Below, piece after piece: positions 36,418 through 44,511 of a stretch of DNA of 64,000 bases (the first letter of the stretch is position 1; each line of letters begins with the position of its first letter). Position numbers and translations under genes: made by a program. The stretch covers positions 3,472,001 to 3,536,000 of the forward strand of contig NZ_JAUSZR010000001.1 in the NCBI RefSeq assembly GCF_030817835.1, written 5' to 3'. The notes under the pieces are model-generated. The model saw only the letters and a program-made list of their open reading frames with translations, did no database searches and was not told the origin of the DNA. This DNA is from Pseudarthrobacter sp. W1I19. Its GTDB lineage: Bacteria > Actinomycetota > Actinomycetes > Actinomycetales > Micrococcaceae.

Positions 36418-36882
36418 ATGGCGGATAAGCTCACGCCGGAGCGGCGCAGCTGGAACATGGCCCGGATCCGGGGTAAACACACCAAGCCTGAACTGCTGGT
36501 GCGCCGGCTCCTGCACGCCAAGGGATACCGGTACCGCCTGCACGGGCGCGCCGGCGGAACCCGGCTGCCGGGCAATCCGGACCTGGTGTTCGCTGGCCGG
36601 CGGAAGGTCATCTTTGTCAACGGCTGCTTCTGGCACTTCCATGACTGCCGCGTCGGCCAGCATGCGCCCAAAGCGAATGCTGAGTTCTGGGCCGCGAAGC
36701 GGGAACGCACCAAGGAGCGCGATGCAAGCCAGCGCCGCTTGCTGGAGGACGCCGGCTGGGAGGTACTCACCCTGTGGGAGTGCGAGCTCAAGAACAGTTC
36801 AGCACTCGAATCCCAGCTGGTACGGTTCCTGGAATCCACCAGCCCAGCGCAACACCCAGACCTGCAGAAACGCCATTCTTGA
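36418..36882 (+). CDS. vsr: Very short patch repair (Vsr) endonuclease
   Basis: 154-residue T:G mismatch nicking enzyme. The Vsr pattern is clear: RSWNMARIRGKHTKPELLVRRLLHAKGYRYRLH, the metal-binding Asp in LPGNPDLVF, and the FVNGCFWHFHDC active-site and zinc region. Vsr normally corrects deaminated 5-methylcytosine made by a linked Dcm-type methylase. No cytosine methyltransferase is in this window, so it is an orphan copy. The McrBC-like pair begins about 3.2 kb downstream. Confidence 0.93.
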   Translation: MADKLTPERRSWNMARIRGKHTKPELLVRRLLHAKGYRYRLHGRAGGTRLPGNPDLVFAGRRKVIFVNGCFWHFHDCRVGQHAPKANAEFWAAKRERTKERDASQRRLLEDAGWEVLTLWECELKNSSALESQLVRFLESTSPAQHPDLQKRHS

Positions 36883-37180
36883 GGTAATCTTTGGCCTTTG
36901 TCCGAGCCGATCTTGATGCGGTTCCAGAAAAATGGATGCATTGTCCCCGTAAGGGACTGCAAGCCATTCCACCTCGGCATGCGGCCGCGGCCGGCATTAA
37001 TTGGCCGGCAATTCCCCGAGTTAAGTATTAGCGACAGAAACCCGCAGTCCCATCAAGAAACCCACAATTATCCCGCGAAACCATTATTAGCAAAAGGAAC
37101 ACCCCTAATCTGAAGAAGAAGAAATTCCGCCCATGAGCGGCCCGTTTCCCAAGTGGAAAACCCCAGCCGAGAGGACCGTA
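36883..37180. other. 298-bp gap between vsr and the Hpt-like gene
   Basis: No convincing gene. It contains a partial palindrome GCCGGCATTAATTGGCCGGC (36991-37010) and a relatively AT-rich stretch (37020-37130) that probably holds the promoter of the Hpt-like gene. Confidence 0.4.
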
Positions 37181-37591
37181 ATGACGCCGTCTGGTGACGC
37201 CGGGAGGCCACTCGTGGACAAGTCAGTCCTGGACAGGCTGCGTGCGGAACTCGAGGAGGAAGAGGGTTACTGCAGGATCTTTGTGGGGAACTTCATCCAC
37301 TATCTCCCGCACCGGATCGGACGGCTGCAGCAGGCCTTGACCACCGGCGACCTGGACGGGTCAGTGGACGCGGTCCTGAGCTTGAGGACATCAAGCCAGA
37401 TGGTGGGGGCCGAACGGCTGGCTGGCCTGGCCATGGCCTTGGAAGGAGAAATCCGCACGGAAGCGTACAAGGCCGACGTCACCGTCGTACTGCCCAGGCT
37501 CGCGGCGTCCTTCCTGCGGCCCATCAACCAGTGCAGCCGGCAAACAATGGATCGGCTGCAGTCTCAGTGCTCGCTTGGAGCCAGCCGGTAG
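37181..37591 (+). CDS. Hpt-domain-like protein lacking the phospho-accepting histidine
   Basis: 136 residues. The four-helix Hpt pattern is visible: LVDKSVLDRLRAELEEEEGYCRIFVGNFIHYLPHRIGRLQ, then LRTSSQMVGAERLAGLAMALE. In ordinary Hpt domains that stretch reads AHxLKGSSxxxGA; here the His position is Leu66 and the Lys is Arg, so phosphotransfer is unlikely. The ATG at 37181 has AGAGGA five bases upstream; an in-frame ATG at 37133 is also possible. Its 3' end overlaps the response regulator gene on the opposite strand by 28 bp. Confidence 0.75.
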   Translation: MTPSGDAGRPLVDKSVLDRLRAELEEEEGYCRIFVGNFIHYLPHRIGRLQQALTTGDLDGSVDAVLSLRTSSQMVGAERLAGLAMALEGEIRTEAYKADVTVVLPRLAASFLRPINQCSRQTMDRLQSQCSLGASR

Positions 37592-38331
37592 CCGACGCCG
37601 CGCACGGTCTGGAGCCATCGCGGCTTCTGCGGTGAATCACCCAGTTTCTTGCGCAGGTTGCCCATGTGGACCTCAACGGACCGCTCGTCGGCCTCGCTGA
37701 TGTAGCCCCCGACGTCGTAATCCTCGTCCCGCAGCCGGCGCACCAGGTCTGCTTTGGTCCGGACAGTGCGGCCTGCTTCCAGCAGGGCGTGCAGGAGTTC
37801 GAACTCCGTGCGGGTCAGATTCATTTCCGTGCCGTCCACAGTCACCGTGCGGGATGCGTAGCTCAGCTCCAGCCCGTTGTGGCTGTAGTTCCCCCGGTCG
37901 GGATGCGCGGCGGCATCAGCCGAGCCCTCAACACCCGACGCTTCGGCCGATTCGGACCCCGAACGGGGGCGCCGCATCATGGCCGCGATGCGGGCGCGGA
38001 GCTCGCGGGGACGGAACGGCTTGGTGAGGTAGTCATCGGCGCCGGATTCGAGCCCGATCAGCGTGTCCAGCTCTTCCGTGCGGGCCGTCAGCATCACGAT
38101 GTAGGCGTCCGAGAACTCACGGATTTGCCGTGACACTTCAAAGCCGTCGATGTCCGGCAGGCCAAGATCCAAGGTGATGACGTCCGGATTCAACGTCTTC
38201 GCAGTCAGGACGCCCTCGGCGCCGCTGCTGGCCACCGTTACGTCAAAGCCGGCCTGGGTCAGGACAGTACGGACCAGTTCGCGGATGTCGTGGTCATCCT
38301 CGATGACCAGTCCCACACGTGCATCACTCAT
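37564..38331 (-). CDS. OmpR/PhoB family response regulator
   Basis: 255 residues. The receiver domain has the acidic pocket EDDHD (11-15), phospho-acceptor Asp55 in TLDLGLPD, and the conserved Lys in LTKPFRP. A ~35-residue Ser/Ala-rich linker leads to a winged-helix output domain (LTRTEFELLHALLEAGRTVRTKADLVRRL... and VEVHMGNLRKKLGD...VRGVGYRL). The ATG at 38331 follows GGGGG. It is divergent from the histidine kinase 94 bp away, which suggests they form one two-component system. Confidence 0.93.
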   Translation of the reverse strand: MSDARVGLVIEDDHDIRELVRTVLTQAGFDVTVASSGAEGVLTAKTLNPDVITLDLGLPDIDGFEVSRQIREFSDAYIVMLTARTEELDTLIGLESGADDYLTKPFRPRELRARIAAMMRRPRSGSESAEASGVEGSADAAAHPDRGNYSHNGLELSYASRTVTVDGTEMNLTRTEFELLHALLEAGRTVRTKADLVRRLRDEDYDVGGYISEADERSVEVHMGNLRKKLGDSPQKPRWLQTVRGVGYRLAPSEH

Positions 38332-38425
38332 AGCGCCCCCTCAGCAGCCGACGTCAGAAGTATAGCTGCCTGCGGATATCCTGCTGCTATGGCTCTGCAC
38401 ACCCCAGCCCGTAAGCTGCCGCGCA

Positions 38426-40081
38426 ATGACTGACCCCATCGCATGGTCCACGGGGAGGCTGAGGTTTTTTCGGCGCCCTTTCCATGGGTACACGCTGACC
38501 GAGCGCGTGGCATTGAGCCAGATGCCGCTGTTCGTTACCACCTTGCTGACGGCGTTCCTCATCTGGGCCTTCTTCCCCTCCACCATGGGCAACCCCCTGT
38601 TTGTCACCTTCCTGGTATCACAAATCGCCATCATGGCCCTGTGCTACCTGGTGCCCTGGGGCCGGCTGCCGTACACGAGCTTCCTGGTCATTCCGCTGCT
38701 GGATTTCGTCTCCATTGCGCTGGGCCGGGAGGGCGGGCAGGAAAGCCTGACGGGCATCAGCCTGCTTGCCGTATTCCCGGTGATCTGGTTGTGCGCCTCC
38801 GGCTACTATCCCCGGGCAGCCTTGTGGCTGTCCTTCCTCGGGCCGCTGGCCATTATCTGGGTTCCCTTGATGATCAGGGGCCACGTCACCGGCCAGGACC
38901 TGGCACGGTCACTGCTCTTGCCAGTGATGATGCTCGGCATTGGCGTCTCTGTCAGTGTCCTGACGCTCAGCATGATGCGCCAGCAGCGCGAACTTGAGGA
39001 AAAGGACGCCCAGCTGCAGGACAACCTGCGGAGCAGCCAGCGCCAGGAATCATTGCTCAATACCGTCCTGGATACCGTCCACCTCGGCGTCCTCGCCGTG
39101 GACGCCGACGGGCATGACGTGCTGATGAACCGGAAGCAGCGGGGTAACCACGAGCTGGCCCGGCCCAAGGACATAGAGGATCCGAATGAGTCCCAGCTCC
39201 TGGTCTTCGGCCCGGACCGGAAAACCCTTGTTCCCTTCGAGGAGCGTCCGGTACGGCGGGCGGTGCTGGGCGAAACATTTACCGACTACCTGGTGTGGCT
39301 GGGTTCCGGGAACGAACAGCGCGCTTTTGTTACCACCGCGCGCGCCATGAAGGACAACGACGGTACATTCACCGGCTCCGTGATCGTGTTCAGCGACGTG
39401 ACTGACCTCGTCAACGCGCTGACCGCCAAGGACGACTTCGTCTCCAGCGTCTCGCACGAATTCCGGACGCCTCTGACGTCCATCCTCGGATATGTGGAGA
39501 TTCTCCTGGGTGACGAACCCGAGGAATCGCAGGTGGACATGCTGGAGATCATCCGCAGGAACTCGGAGCGCCTGCTGACGCTGGTGTCCGACCTGTTGTC
39601 CAGCCGCAACGGCCAGCTCATCGTGACGCCGCATGCCGTGGATGTAGCGGAATTGGTGCGCAGCAGTGTTTCCTCCGCCATGCCCAGGGCGGCCGCCTCA
39701 GGTGTGGTGCTCAGCGCCGAGACGCCGGACCGGCTCGAAGCGCACGTCGACGGGCCCCGGATCTCGCAGGTGCTGGACAATCTGGTCTCCAACGCCATCA
39801 AGTACTCCCCCGGGGGCGGCAACGTGCTGGTGACACTGGCCCAGGACGACGGCCACCTGGCCTGCCGGGTAACCGACACCGGCATGGGTATGACTCCGGA
39901 GGACGCGTCGGAAGTCTTCGCCAAGTTCTTCCGCACCAGCAACGTCCGCAGGACCGCCATTCCCGGGGTGGGCCTGGGCCTTCCCATCAGCAAGGCGATC
40001 GTGGAAGCGCACGGCGGGACCATCGAAGTGGAAAGCGCACTCGGCGAAGGAACCACGTTCACGTTCCGCCTTCCCGTCTAG
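38426..40081 (+). CDS. Membrane sensor histidine kinase
   Basis: 551 residues. Five or six membrane segments (35-175) replace a periplasmic sensor. A coiled linker (RQQRELEEKDAQLQDNL), a PAS-like domain (LLNTVLDTVHLGVLAVDADG...) and the HisKA/HATPase pair follow: His344 in SHEFRTPL, an N box (LVSNAIKYSP), G1 DTGMGM and G2 GVGLGLPIS. A sensor fully embedded in the membrane suggests it reads membrane state or an intramembrane partner. Likely partner is the divergent PhoB-type regulator. Confidence 0.92.
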   Translation: MTDPIAWSTGRLRFFRRPFHGYTLTERVALSQMPLFVTTLLTAFLIWAFFPSTMGNPLFVTFLVSQIAIMALCYLVPWGRLPYTSFLVIPLLDFVSIALGREGGQESLTGISLLAVFPVIWLCASGYYPRAALWLSFLGPLAIIWVPLMIRGHVTGQDLARSLLLPVMMLGIGVSVSVLTLSMMRQQRELEEKDAQLQDNLRSSQRQESLLNTVLDTVHLGVLAVDADGHDVLMNRKQRGNHELARPKDIEDPNESQLLVFGPDRKTLVPFEERPVRRAVLGETFTDYLVWLGSGNEQRAFVTTARAMKDNDGTFTGSVIVFSDVTDLVNALTAKDDFVSSVSHEFRTPLTSILGYVEILLGDEPEESQVDMLEIIRRNSERLLTLVSDLLSSRNGQLIVTPHAVDVAELVRSSVSSAMPRAAASGVVLSAETPDRLEAHVDGPRISQVLDNLVSNAIKYSPGGGNVLVTLAQDDGHLACRVTDTGMGMTPEDASEVFAKFFRTSNVRRTAIPGVGLGLPISKAIVEAHGGTIEVESALGEGTTFTFRLPV

Positions 40082-40087
40082 CCACAT

Positions 40088-40137
40088 CCGGTGGTTGAGC
40101 CTGTCGAAACCAGGATTTCGGCAAGCTCAATCACCGG
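40088..40137. repeat. Actinobacterial GGTTGAGCCTGTCGAAACC-type palindrome
   Basis: Two 24-nt arms (40088-40111 and 40114-40137) pair at about 20 positions. The arm sequence GTGGTTGAGCCTGTCGAAAC is a palindromic extragenic sequence I know to be widespread in Micrococcaceae, Microbacteriaceae and other actinobacteria. Here it lies between the convergent kinase and mcrC-like genes and contains the last codons and stop of the latter (40127), so it probably acts as a shared terminator. Confidence 0.8.
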
Positions 40138-41392
40138 TGGTTGCGCGCGCCTGGCGGACAACCTCGCCCCAGGACTGCCGGGCGAGTCCCCGGACGGCGG
40201 CGAGGATTTCCGACGGCGGCCGGGACAGGTCGAGCGGGAACTCCACGATATCGATGTCCGTATTAAGGATGCGCCGCAGTTTGACCTCCCCCGCGCCGGC
40301 GTAAACCAGCCAGGCCGTGGGCACCGCCAGCGCGGTGCAGTGCGCCAGCGTCTGATAGTGGTCAGCGGTCAGGGAGGCTCCGAGGTCAGAGGCAGCTTTG
40401 TACTTGGTGTTGTATGCCACCACAGGCCGCCCGCCCAGCAGGTGCACGGCGTCCGGCTGCACGGACAACCGGTCCGCGTCCCGCACAGCCTCGCTCAGAA
40501 GCGCGTTGTACTGGAGCCGGAGCTCCCCCGGGTACGCCGCCATCGCCTCCCGCAGCGCCTTGCCCACAAAGTCCTCAAACACCTGCGCCATGTCCACTAC
40601 GAACGAGGCGGTCTGCTGCTTGCCGTCGCCGGCTTCTGCGGAGGCGTTCCGCAGGATGAGCTCCGCCAGGCGGAGGACGGCGTGGTAGCGGACATTCATC
40701 CGGGTGGCCGTCCACGACGGCAGCGGAGCGCCGGCCGGAAGGCGGGTGACGGCGTCGAGCTTTCCCTTGAGCTGGCGCAGCCGGCTCAGCACGTCGGGCC
40801 GGACCCGCGGCACCTGGCCCATCCGCTCCAGTGCCGCCCGCAGGATGCGGTTTTCTGCGATGTCCTCGCTGAACTCGTCGTAGGACACTTCCAGCGGCAC
40901 CAGCATGCCGGGCCGCCGCGAGATCTGGTCCGAGATCCGGATCCGGCCCTTGACGGTGCGCAGTGATTCGTCCACGGTGCGGTAGCCCTGCAGCACACCG
41001 CGCCCCAGCGCCCGCTCGGCAAGCTGTGCCAGGGACTCCGCTAAGGCGCTCCACAGTTCCCGGTCCTCGACGGCGGCCACGGAGTCGGGACGGAAACCCT
41101 GTTCACCCGCGTAGCTGAGCAGGAACAGGAGCCGGCTGAGCCCCAGCCGGTCCTTGGGGCGGACATCCAGCTGCATGGTGGAGGTCCGCACGGAACCCAC
41201 GTTGCCCACCGGCTCGATCCGGTAGAGGCCCATACCCATCGGCGATGCCTTGGCCAGGCCGCTGGAGTTCAGGAAGGAGGCGCTGGCCGGATCCAGCCGT
41301 TCCACAATGCCGCGGGACAATTCGTCCAGCACCAAGTGCCGGACGGAAGCACGTGGATCAGTGGCCTGCAAGGCGTTCCAGCAGCCGGTCAA
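40127..41392 (-). CDS. mcrC: McrC-like subunit of type IV restriction system
   Basis: About 421 residues. The McrC pattern is visible: N-terminal VLDELSRG, RPKDRLGLSRLLFLLSYA, VKGRIRISDQISRRPG, and the PD-(D/E)xK nuclease segment QPDAVHLLGGRPVVAYNTKYK. There Asp314 and Lys330 are present but the acidic residue before Lys is Asn328, giving NTK instead of D/ExK. Whether it still cuts DNA is uncertain. The start is also uncertain: TTG at 41392 or 41371, both within the end of the mcrB-like gene, so translation is coupled. The pair would restrict modified-cytosine DNA. Confidence 0.85.
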   Translation of the reverse strand: MTGCWNALQATDPRASVRHLVLDELSRGIVERLDPASASFLNSSGLAKASPMGMGLYRIEPVGNVGSVRTSTMQLDVRPKDRLGLSRLLFLLSYAGEQGFRPDSVAAVEDRELWSALAESLAQLAERALGRGVLQGYRTVDESLRTVKGRIRISDQISRRPGMLVPLEVSYDEFSEDIAENRILRAALERMGQVPRVRPDVLSRLRQLKGKLDAVTRLPAGAPLPSWTATRMNVRYHAVLRLAELILRNASAEAGDGKQQTASFVVDMAQVFEDFVGKALREAMAAYPGELRLQYNALLSEAVRDADRLSVQPDAVHLLGGRPVVAYNTKYKAASDLGASLTADHYQTLAHCTALAVPTAWLVYAGAGEVKLRRILNTDIDIVEFPLDLSRPPSEILAAVRGLARQSWGEVVRQARATTGD

Positions 41393-43589
41393 GGCCGAAG
41401 CGCTCCTCGAGCTGCGCCCGGGTCAGCTGTCCGTGGTAGTGCTCCTCGAGCAGTGGCATCAGCTCGTACTTCCAGATCCGGCGCAATCCTGGGGGCGTCT
41501 GCGCTGCCGGCTTCATGAAGTACGAGGGGCCGATCATCAGGTCCCGGTCCCACTCATCGATGGCCGCGTTCAACGCATCCAGGAGCCGCGCCGGTGTGGT
41601 GTCCAGCTGGCGGGCCTCAAGGAACCGCAGGAGGGACCCCTTCACGGGTTCGGTCTGCGGGTGCAGCTCGATGAAGGCAAAGCGGCGTCGGATTGCGGCG
41701 TCCATCATGGCAATGGACCGGTCCGCGGTGTTCATGGTGCCGATGATGTAGAGGTTGTCCGGCAGCGTAAACGGCTCGTTGGGGCTGTACTGCAGGTAGA
41801 TCCGGTCGTCGCGGTACTCCAGCAGGAAGTACAGCTCGCCGAACACCTTGGCGAGGTTGGCGCGGTTCATCTCGTCGATGATGAGGAAGTAGGGCTTTTT
41901 CTCGTTGCCGGGCTTCGCCGCTTCCTCCGCCAAACGGCGCAGCGGTCCGGCGACGAGCTTGAATGACACCTGGCCCTCGTCCGTTTTGTCCGGCCGGTAG
42001 CCTTCGAAGAAGTCCTCGTAAGCGTAGGACGGGTGGAACTGGACCAGCTTGACCCGCTCGTCCGTGGTGTCGTCCGCCAACTCTGCCGCGAGGTGCTTGG
42101 CCAGGTACGTCTTGCCGGTACCCGGCGGACCGTACAGGACCAGCTGCCGGTTCTCCTCCAGCAGCTCCGCGATCTCCTGCAGCGGCTCGAGTTCCATGTG
42201 CAGCGAATCAGCGAATTCACGGGTCAGCGGGCGGAAGCCCTCCTGCACGGGAGGGACGACGGCGGCCGCTTCACCATCGCCGTCGGGCTCGGTTTCCGCT
42301 TCGGCGGGCAGCAGGCCCTGCAGGGCCTGGACCACGCGCGTCACGTCAACGACGATGCCCGGGGTGGCCAGCTGGCGCTGGACGTGCCGGGGAAGGCTGG
42401 TGGTGGTGTGCCCTTCGTCGAACCAGCGCACCTTCCGGCGCAGCCGCCGGTTGTCCTCATTGTGTTCAGGCTCGCCGAGCACCCCGCCCAGCCGCACCTT
42501 TCCGGCGTGCTGGTAAAGCACCAGGTCCCCGGGTTTCATCACGGTGAGGAAAGCGAAAACAGCTGTCTTGGTGTCCTCGCGTTCCACGTATCCCAGGTGC
42601 TTGTAGTCCTCGTCCACGGCGTGCTGCACCACCCCTGCGGTGACGCCGGGGCCCAGCAGGCGGAGGTGTTCGACGTCAAGCGTCACCTTCTCCTCGCCCT
42701 GCCACGCTGTGAGGAGCTCGGTGTTGTCGCTGTGCGTGCGCAGCAGCCACGCGCGCCTGCCCGGATCCCCCACCTTCCGCCACTGGCTCACCAGCTGCCG
42801 CGCGTACCAGTCGATCCGCTGGCCCGCCTGCTCATCGAGGTGGAGGCGGATGCGGTGGATGTCCGCGGTAATGTCTTCCTCGGCGTCGCCCTTGGCACCG
42901 CCCACCAGCGAAGCGAAGGCGTCCCGGATCTCCTGGCGCTCCACGTCCGCCACCACAGGTTCAAAGTAGCCGGGCCAGGTGAGGAACTCGATGCTGCGGC
43001 GGATGGCTGGCTGGTCGCCGGGCGTCGCCGCCGCGAGCCGGTGGAACTCCAGCGGGTCCTGGAGTGCGGCGGCGATGTCCGCGGTGGGCAGCTGGTCCAC
43101 GTGCCGCACAAACCGGCACAGCCATTTCAGGTGGTCCCAGATGGTCCAGTTGAACTCGGCAGTGCGGTCGCGGATCACGCCGTGGTCAGTGAGTCCCTGG
43201 TAGAGGTCCTCCGGCAGCTCCAGCGGAGGTTCCAGCCAGGAGGCGGCCTCGGCCACCCGCGCGCGCTTAACCTTCAGCGACTTCACCTCGTGCGCCAAGG
43301 GCAGCGACTGCAGAAACAGCAGTTCAACGGCCAGCTGCTTCGCTTCCCGGGATGCGCCCTCGAGGTTCTGCCGAAGGTTGGTCATCATGGGAGCTTTCGG
43401 GTCCGGGGTGCCCCGTTCCAGCCTGTCCAGCAGCTCCGCCGCGGCCTCCGACGTCCAGGTCATGGTGCGCCCGTCGAGGGCGGACGGCTTCCCGAGGAGC
43501 CCGGGGCCCAGGACGAACCACGCCGCATCCTCAATTTCCTTCGAGATACCAAGGGCACGGGTCATGGCAGTCGCGGAGGCGGGGGTCAT
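41358..43589 (-). CDS. mcrB: McrB-like AAA+ subunit with long N-terminal region
   Basis: 743 residues. The C-terminal AAA+ motor is of the McrB type: Walker A GPPGTGKT (487-494), Walker B FLIIDEMNRANLAKVFGEL and the MNTADRS sensor. A segment around 335-400 (VFAFLTVMKPGDLVLYQHAGKVRLGGVLGEP, with a trailing VRWFDEG) looks like an EVE/ASCH-type barrel that in related systems reads modified bases. The first ~330 residues are helical with no family I recognise. The ATG at 43589 was chosen. It is first in a two-gene unit with mcrC and would supply GTP/ATP-driven translocation. Confidence 0.88.
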   Translation of the reverse strand: MTPASATAMTRALGISKEIEDAAWFVLGPGLLGKPSALDGRTMTWTSEAAAELLDRLERGTPDPKAPMMTNLRQNLEGASREAKQLAVELLFLQSLPLAHEVKSLKVKRARVAEAASWLEPPLELPEDLYQGLTDHGVIRDRTAEFNWTIWDHLKWLCRFVRHVDQLPTADIAAALQDPLEFHRLAAATPGDQPAIRRSIEFLTWPGYFEPVVADVERQEIRDAFASLVGGAKGDAEEDITADIHRIRLHLDEQAGQRIDWYARQLVSQWRKVGDPGRRAWLLRTHSDNTELLTAWQGEEKVTLDVEHLRLLGPGVTAGVVQHAVDEDYKHLGYVEREDTKTAVFAFLTVMKPGDLVLYQHAGKVRLGGVLGEPEHNEDNRRLRRKVRWFDEGHTTTSLPRHVQRQLATPGIVVDVTRVVQALQGLLPAEAETEPDGDGEAAAVVPPVQEGFRPLTREFADSLHMELEPLQEIAELLEENRQLVLYGPPGTGKTYLAKHLAAELADDTTDERVKLVQFHPSYAYEDFFEGYRPDKTDEGQVSFKLVAGPLRRLAEEAAKPGNEKKPYFLIIDEMNRANLAKVFGELYFLLEYRDDRIYLQYSPNEPFTLPDNLYIIGTMNTADRSIAMMDAAIRRRFAFIELHPQTEPVKGSLLRFLEARQLDTTPARLLDALNAAIDEWDRDLMIGPSYFMKPAAQTPPGLRRIWKYELMPLLEEHYHGQLTRAQLEERFGLDRLLERLAGH

Positions 43590-43658
43590 GGATTCAAATT
43601 TACAGGGTGAAGCTGGACGGGCGCTCAGAGCGGTTTGGCACCCGTCCGGTTTCAGGGG

Positions 43659-43916
43659 CTACATCGCTGTTGTTGGCCGCTTCCGGCCGAAGGTGAAGTA
43701 GCCCACCGGGCCAATGAAATTGATGAATGATGCCGCCCGCCAGGCAGCCTTGGGTCCGTTGATCTGGGCCGCCGGGCGCTGGGAAATGTCCCGTTGCGCC
43801 GCAATGAGCAGGGACAGGTTGATGAGTCCCGCCAGAATGGTGCCGGCCTTCGCGGAGGGGGACATTTCCTTCCAGGTCTTCTTTTTCCTGGCGACTCGGG
43901 TCTTGTTGTTGGCCAT
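43659..43916 (-). CDS. Small PLDc_N-like membrane protein
   Basis: 85 residues. After a basic N-terminus (NNKTRVARKKKTWKEM) come two hydrophobic segments (AGTILAGLINLSLLIAA and FINFIGPVGYFTFGRK). The second carries the FIGPVGYFTFGRK pattern of the PLDc_N domain found at the N-terminus of cardiolipin synthases; the catalytic part is absent, as in many short actinobacterial copies. AAGGAGTAGATCATC precedes the ATG at 43916. Confidence 0.8.
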   Translation of the reverse strand: MANNKTRVARKKKTWKEMSPSAKAGTILAGLINLSLLIAAQRDISQRPAAQINGPKAAWRAASFINFIGPVGYFTFGRKRPTTAM

Positions 43917-44011
43917 GATGATCTACTCCTTGGTGGGGGTTACTAGTCTCTGACGGGGTGCTTTTCTGTGCAATCCATTCTGCAAGCGCCAGTGGAACCA
44001 GGGTCCGCGGG

Positions 44012-44494
44012 TCACGCCGTGAACGGAGCCATACGTTCCTTCTGTTCAGGCGTGAGGCGCTGCACCCGCCCCGTTGTCTCGTCCACAAACGCCAGGTGGC
44101 TGCTTGCCTTCACGCAGTCTTCGCGTGTGACGGGGTCCTGGAGCAGGTAGTGGATATCGAAACTGGCGCCCTTGACCGCGCCGATCCATACCTGCACCAC
44201 GGCCGGAACGTTCCGGTACTCCAAGGTCCTGACATACCGGATCTTGTGGTCCACTACCAGGGCCATGGTGCCCTCGGGAACATCGTTGAACAGGGAGACG
44301 TGCGGTTCCACGCCCGGCAGTCCTGCTCCCCTGGGCGGTCCGAAGGCCGCGATCCGGGCTTCCTCCAGCATCCGCACGATCTGGACGTTATTGATGTGTC
44401 CGTAGGCGTCCATATCGCCCCAGCGCATGGGGACCAGCACTTCGATGCGGCTGGCCTCCTGCACCTCGTCCTCCCGCACGCTTTCATCCTGCAC
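44012..44494 (-). CDS. Acyl-CoA thioesterase, 4HBT hot-dog fold
   Basis: 160 residues. The 4-hydroxybenzoyl-CoA-thioesterase type motif RWGDMDAYGHINNVQIVRMLEEAR is present, with the catalytic Asp in DMDAYGH. Followed by VVDHKIRYVRTLEYR and a C-terminal helix. Hydrolyses acyl-CoA thioesters; substrate unknown. The GTG at 44494 has AGGAGG five bases upstream and lies 17 bp behind the ABC exporter gene, so it may be cotranscribed with it. Confidence 0.9.
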   Translation of the reverse strand: MQDESVREDEVQEASRIEVLVPMRWGDMDAYGHINNVQIVRMLEEARIAAFGPPRGAGLPGVEPHVSLFNDVPEGTMALVVDHKIRYVRTLEYRNVPAVVQVWIGAVKGASFDIHYLLQDPVTREDCVKASSHLAFVDETTGRVQRLTPEQKERMAPFTA

Positions 44495-44511
44495 CGGGGC
44501 CTCCTGCGCGC

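Noticed and set aside
42033..43610. 525-residue open frame on the plus strand
   Set aside because: It lies antisense to mcrB, has no domain motif and is His/Arg/Leu-rich as expected of a GC-rich shadow; the McrB motifs on the other strand are clear.
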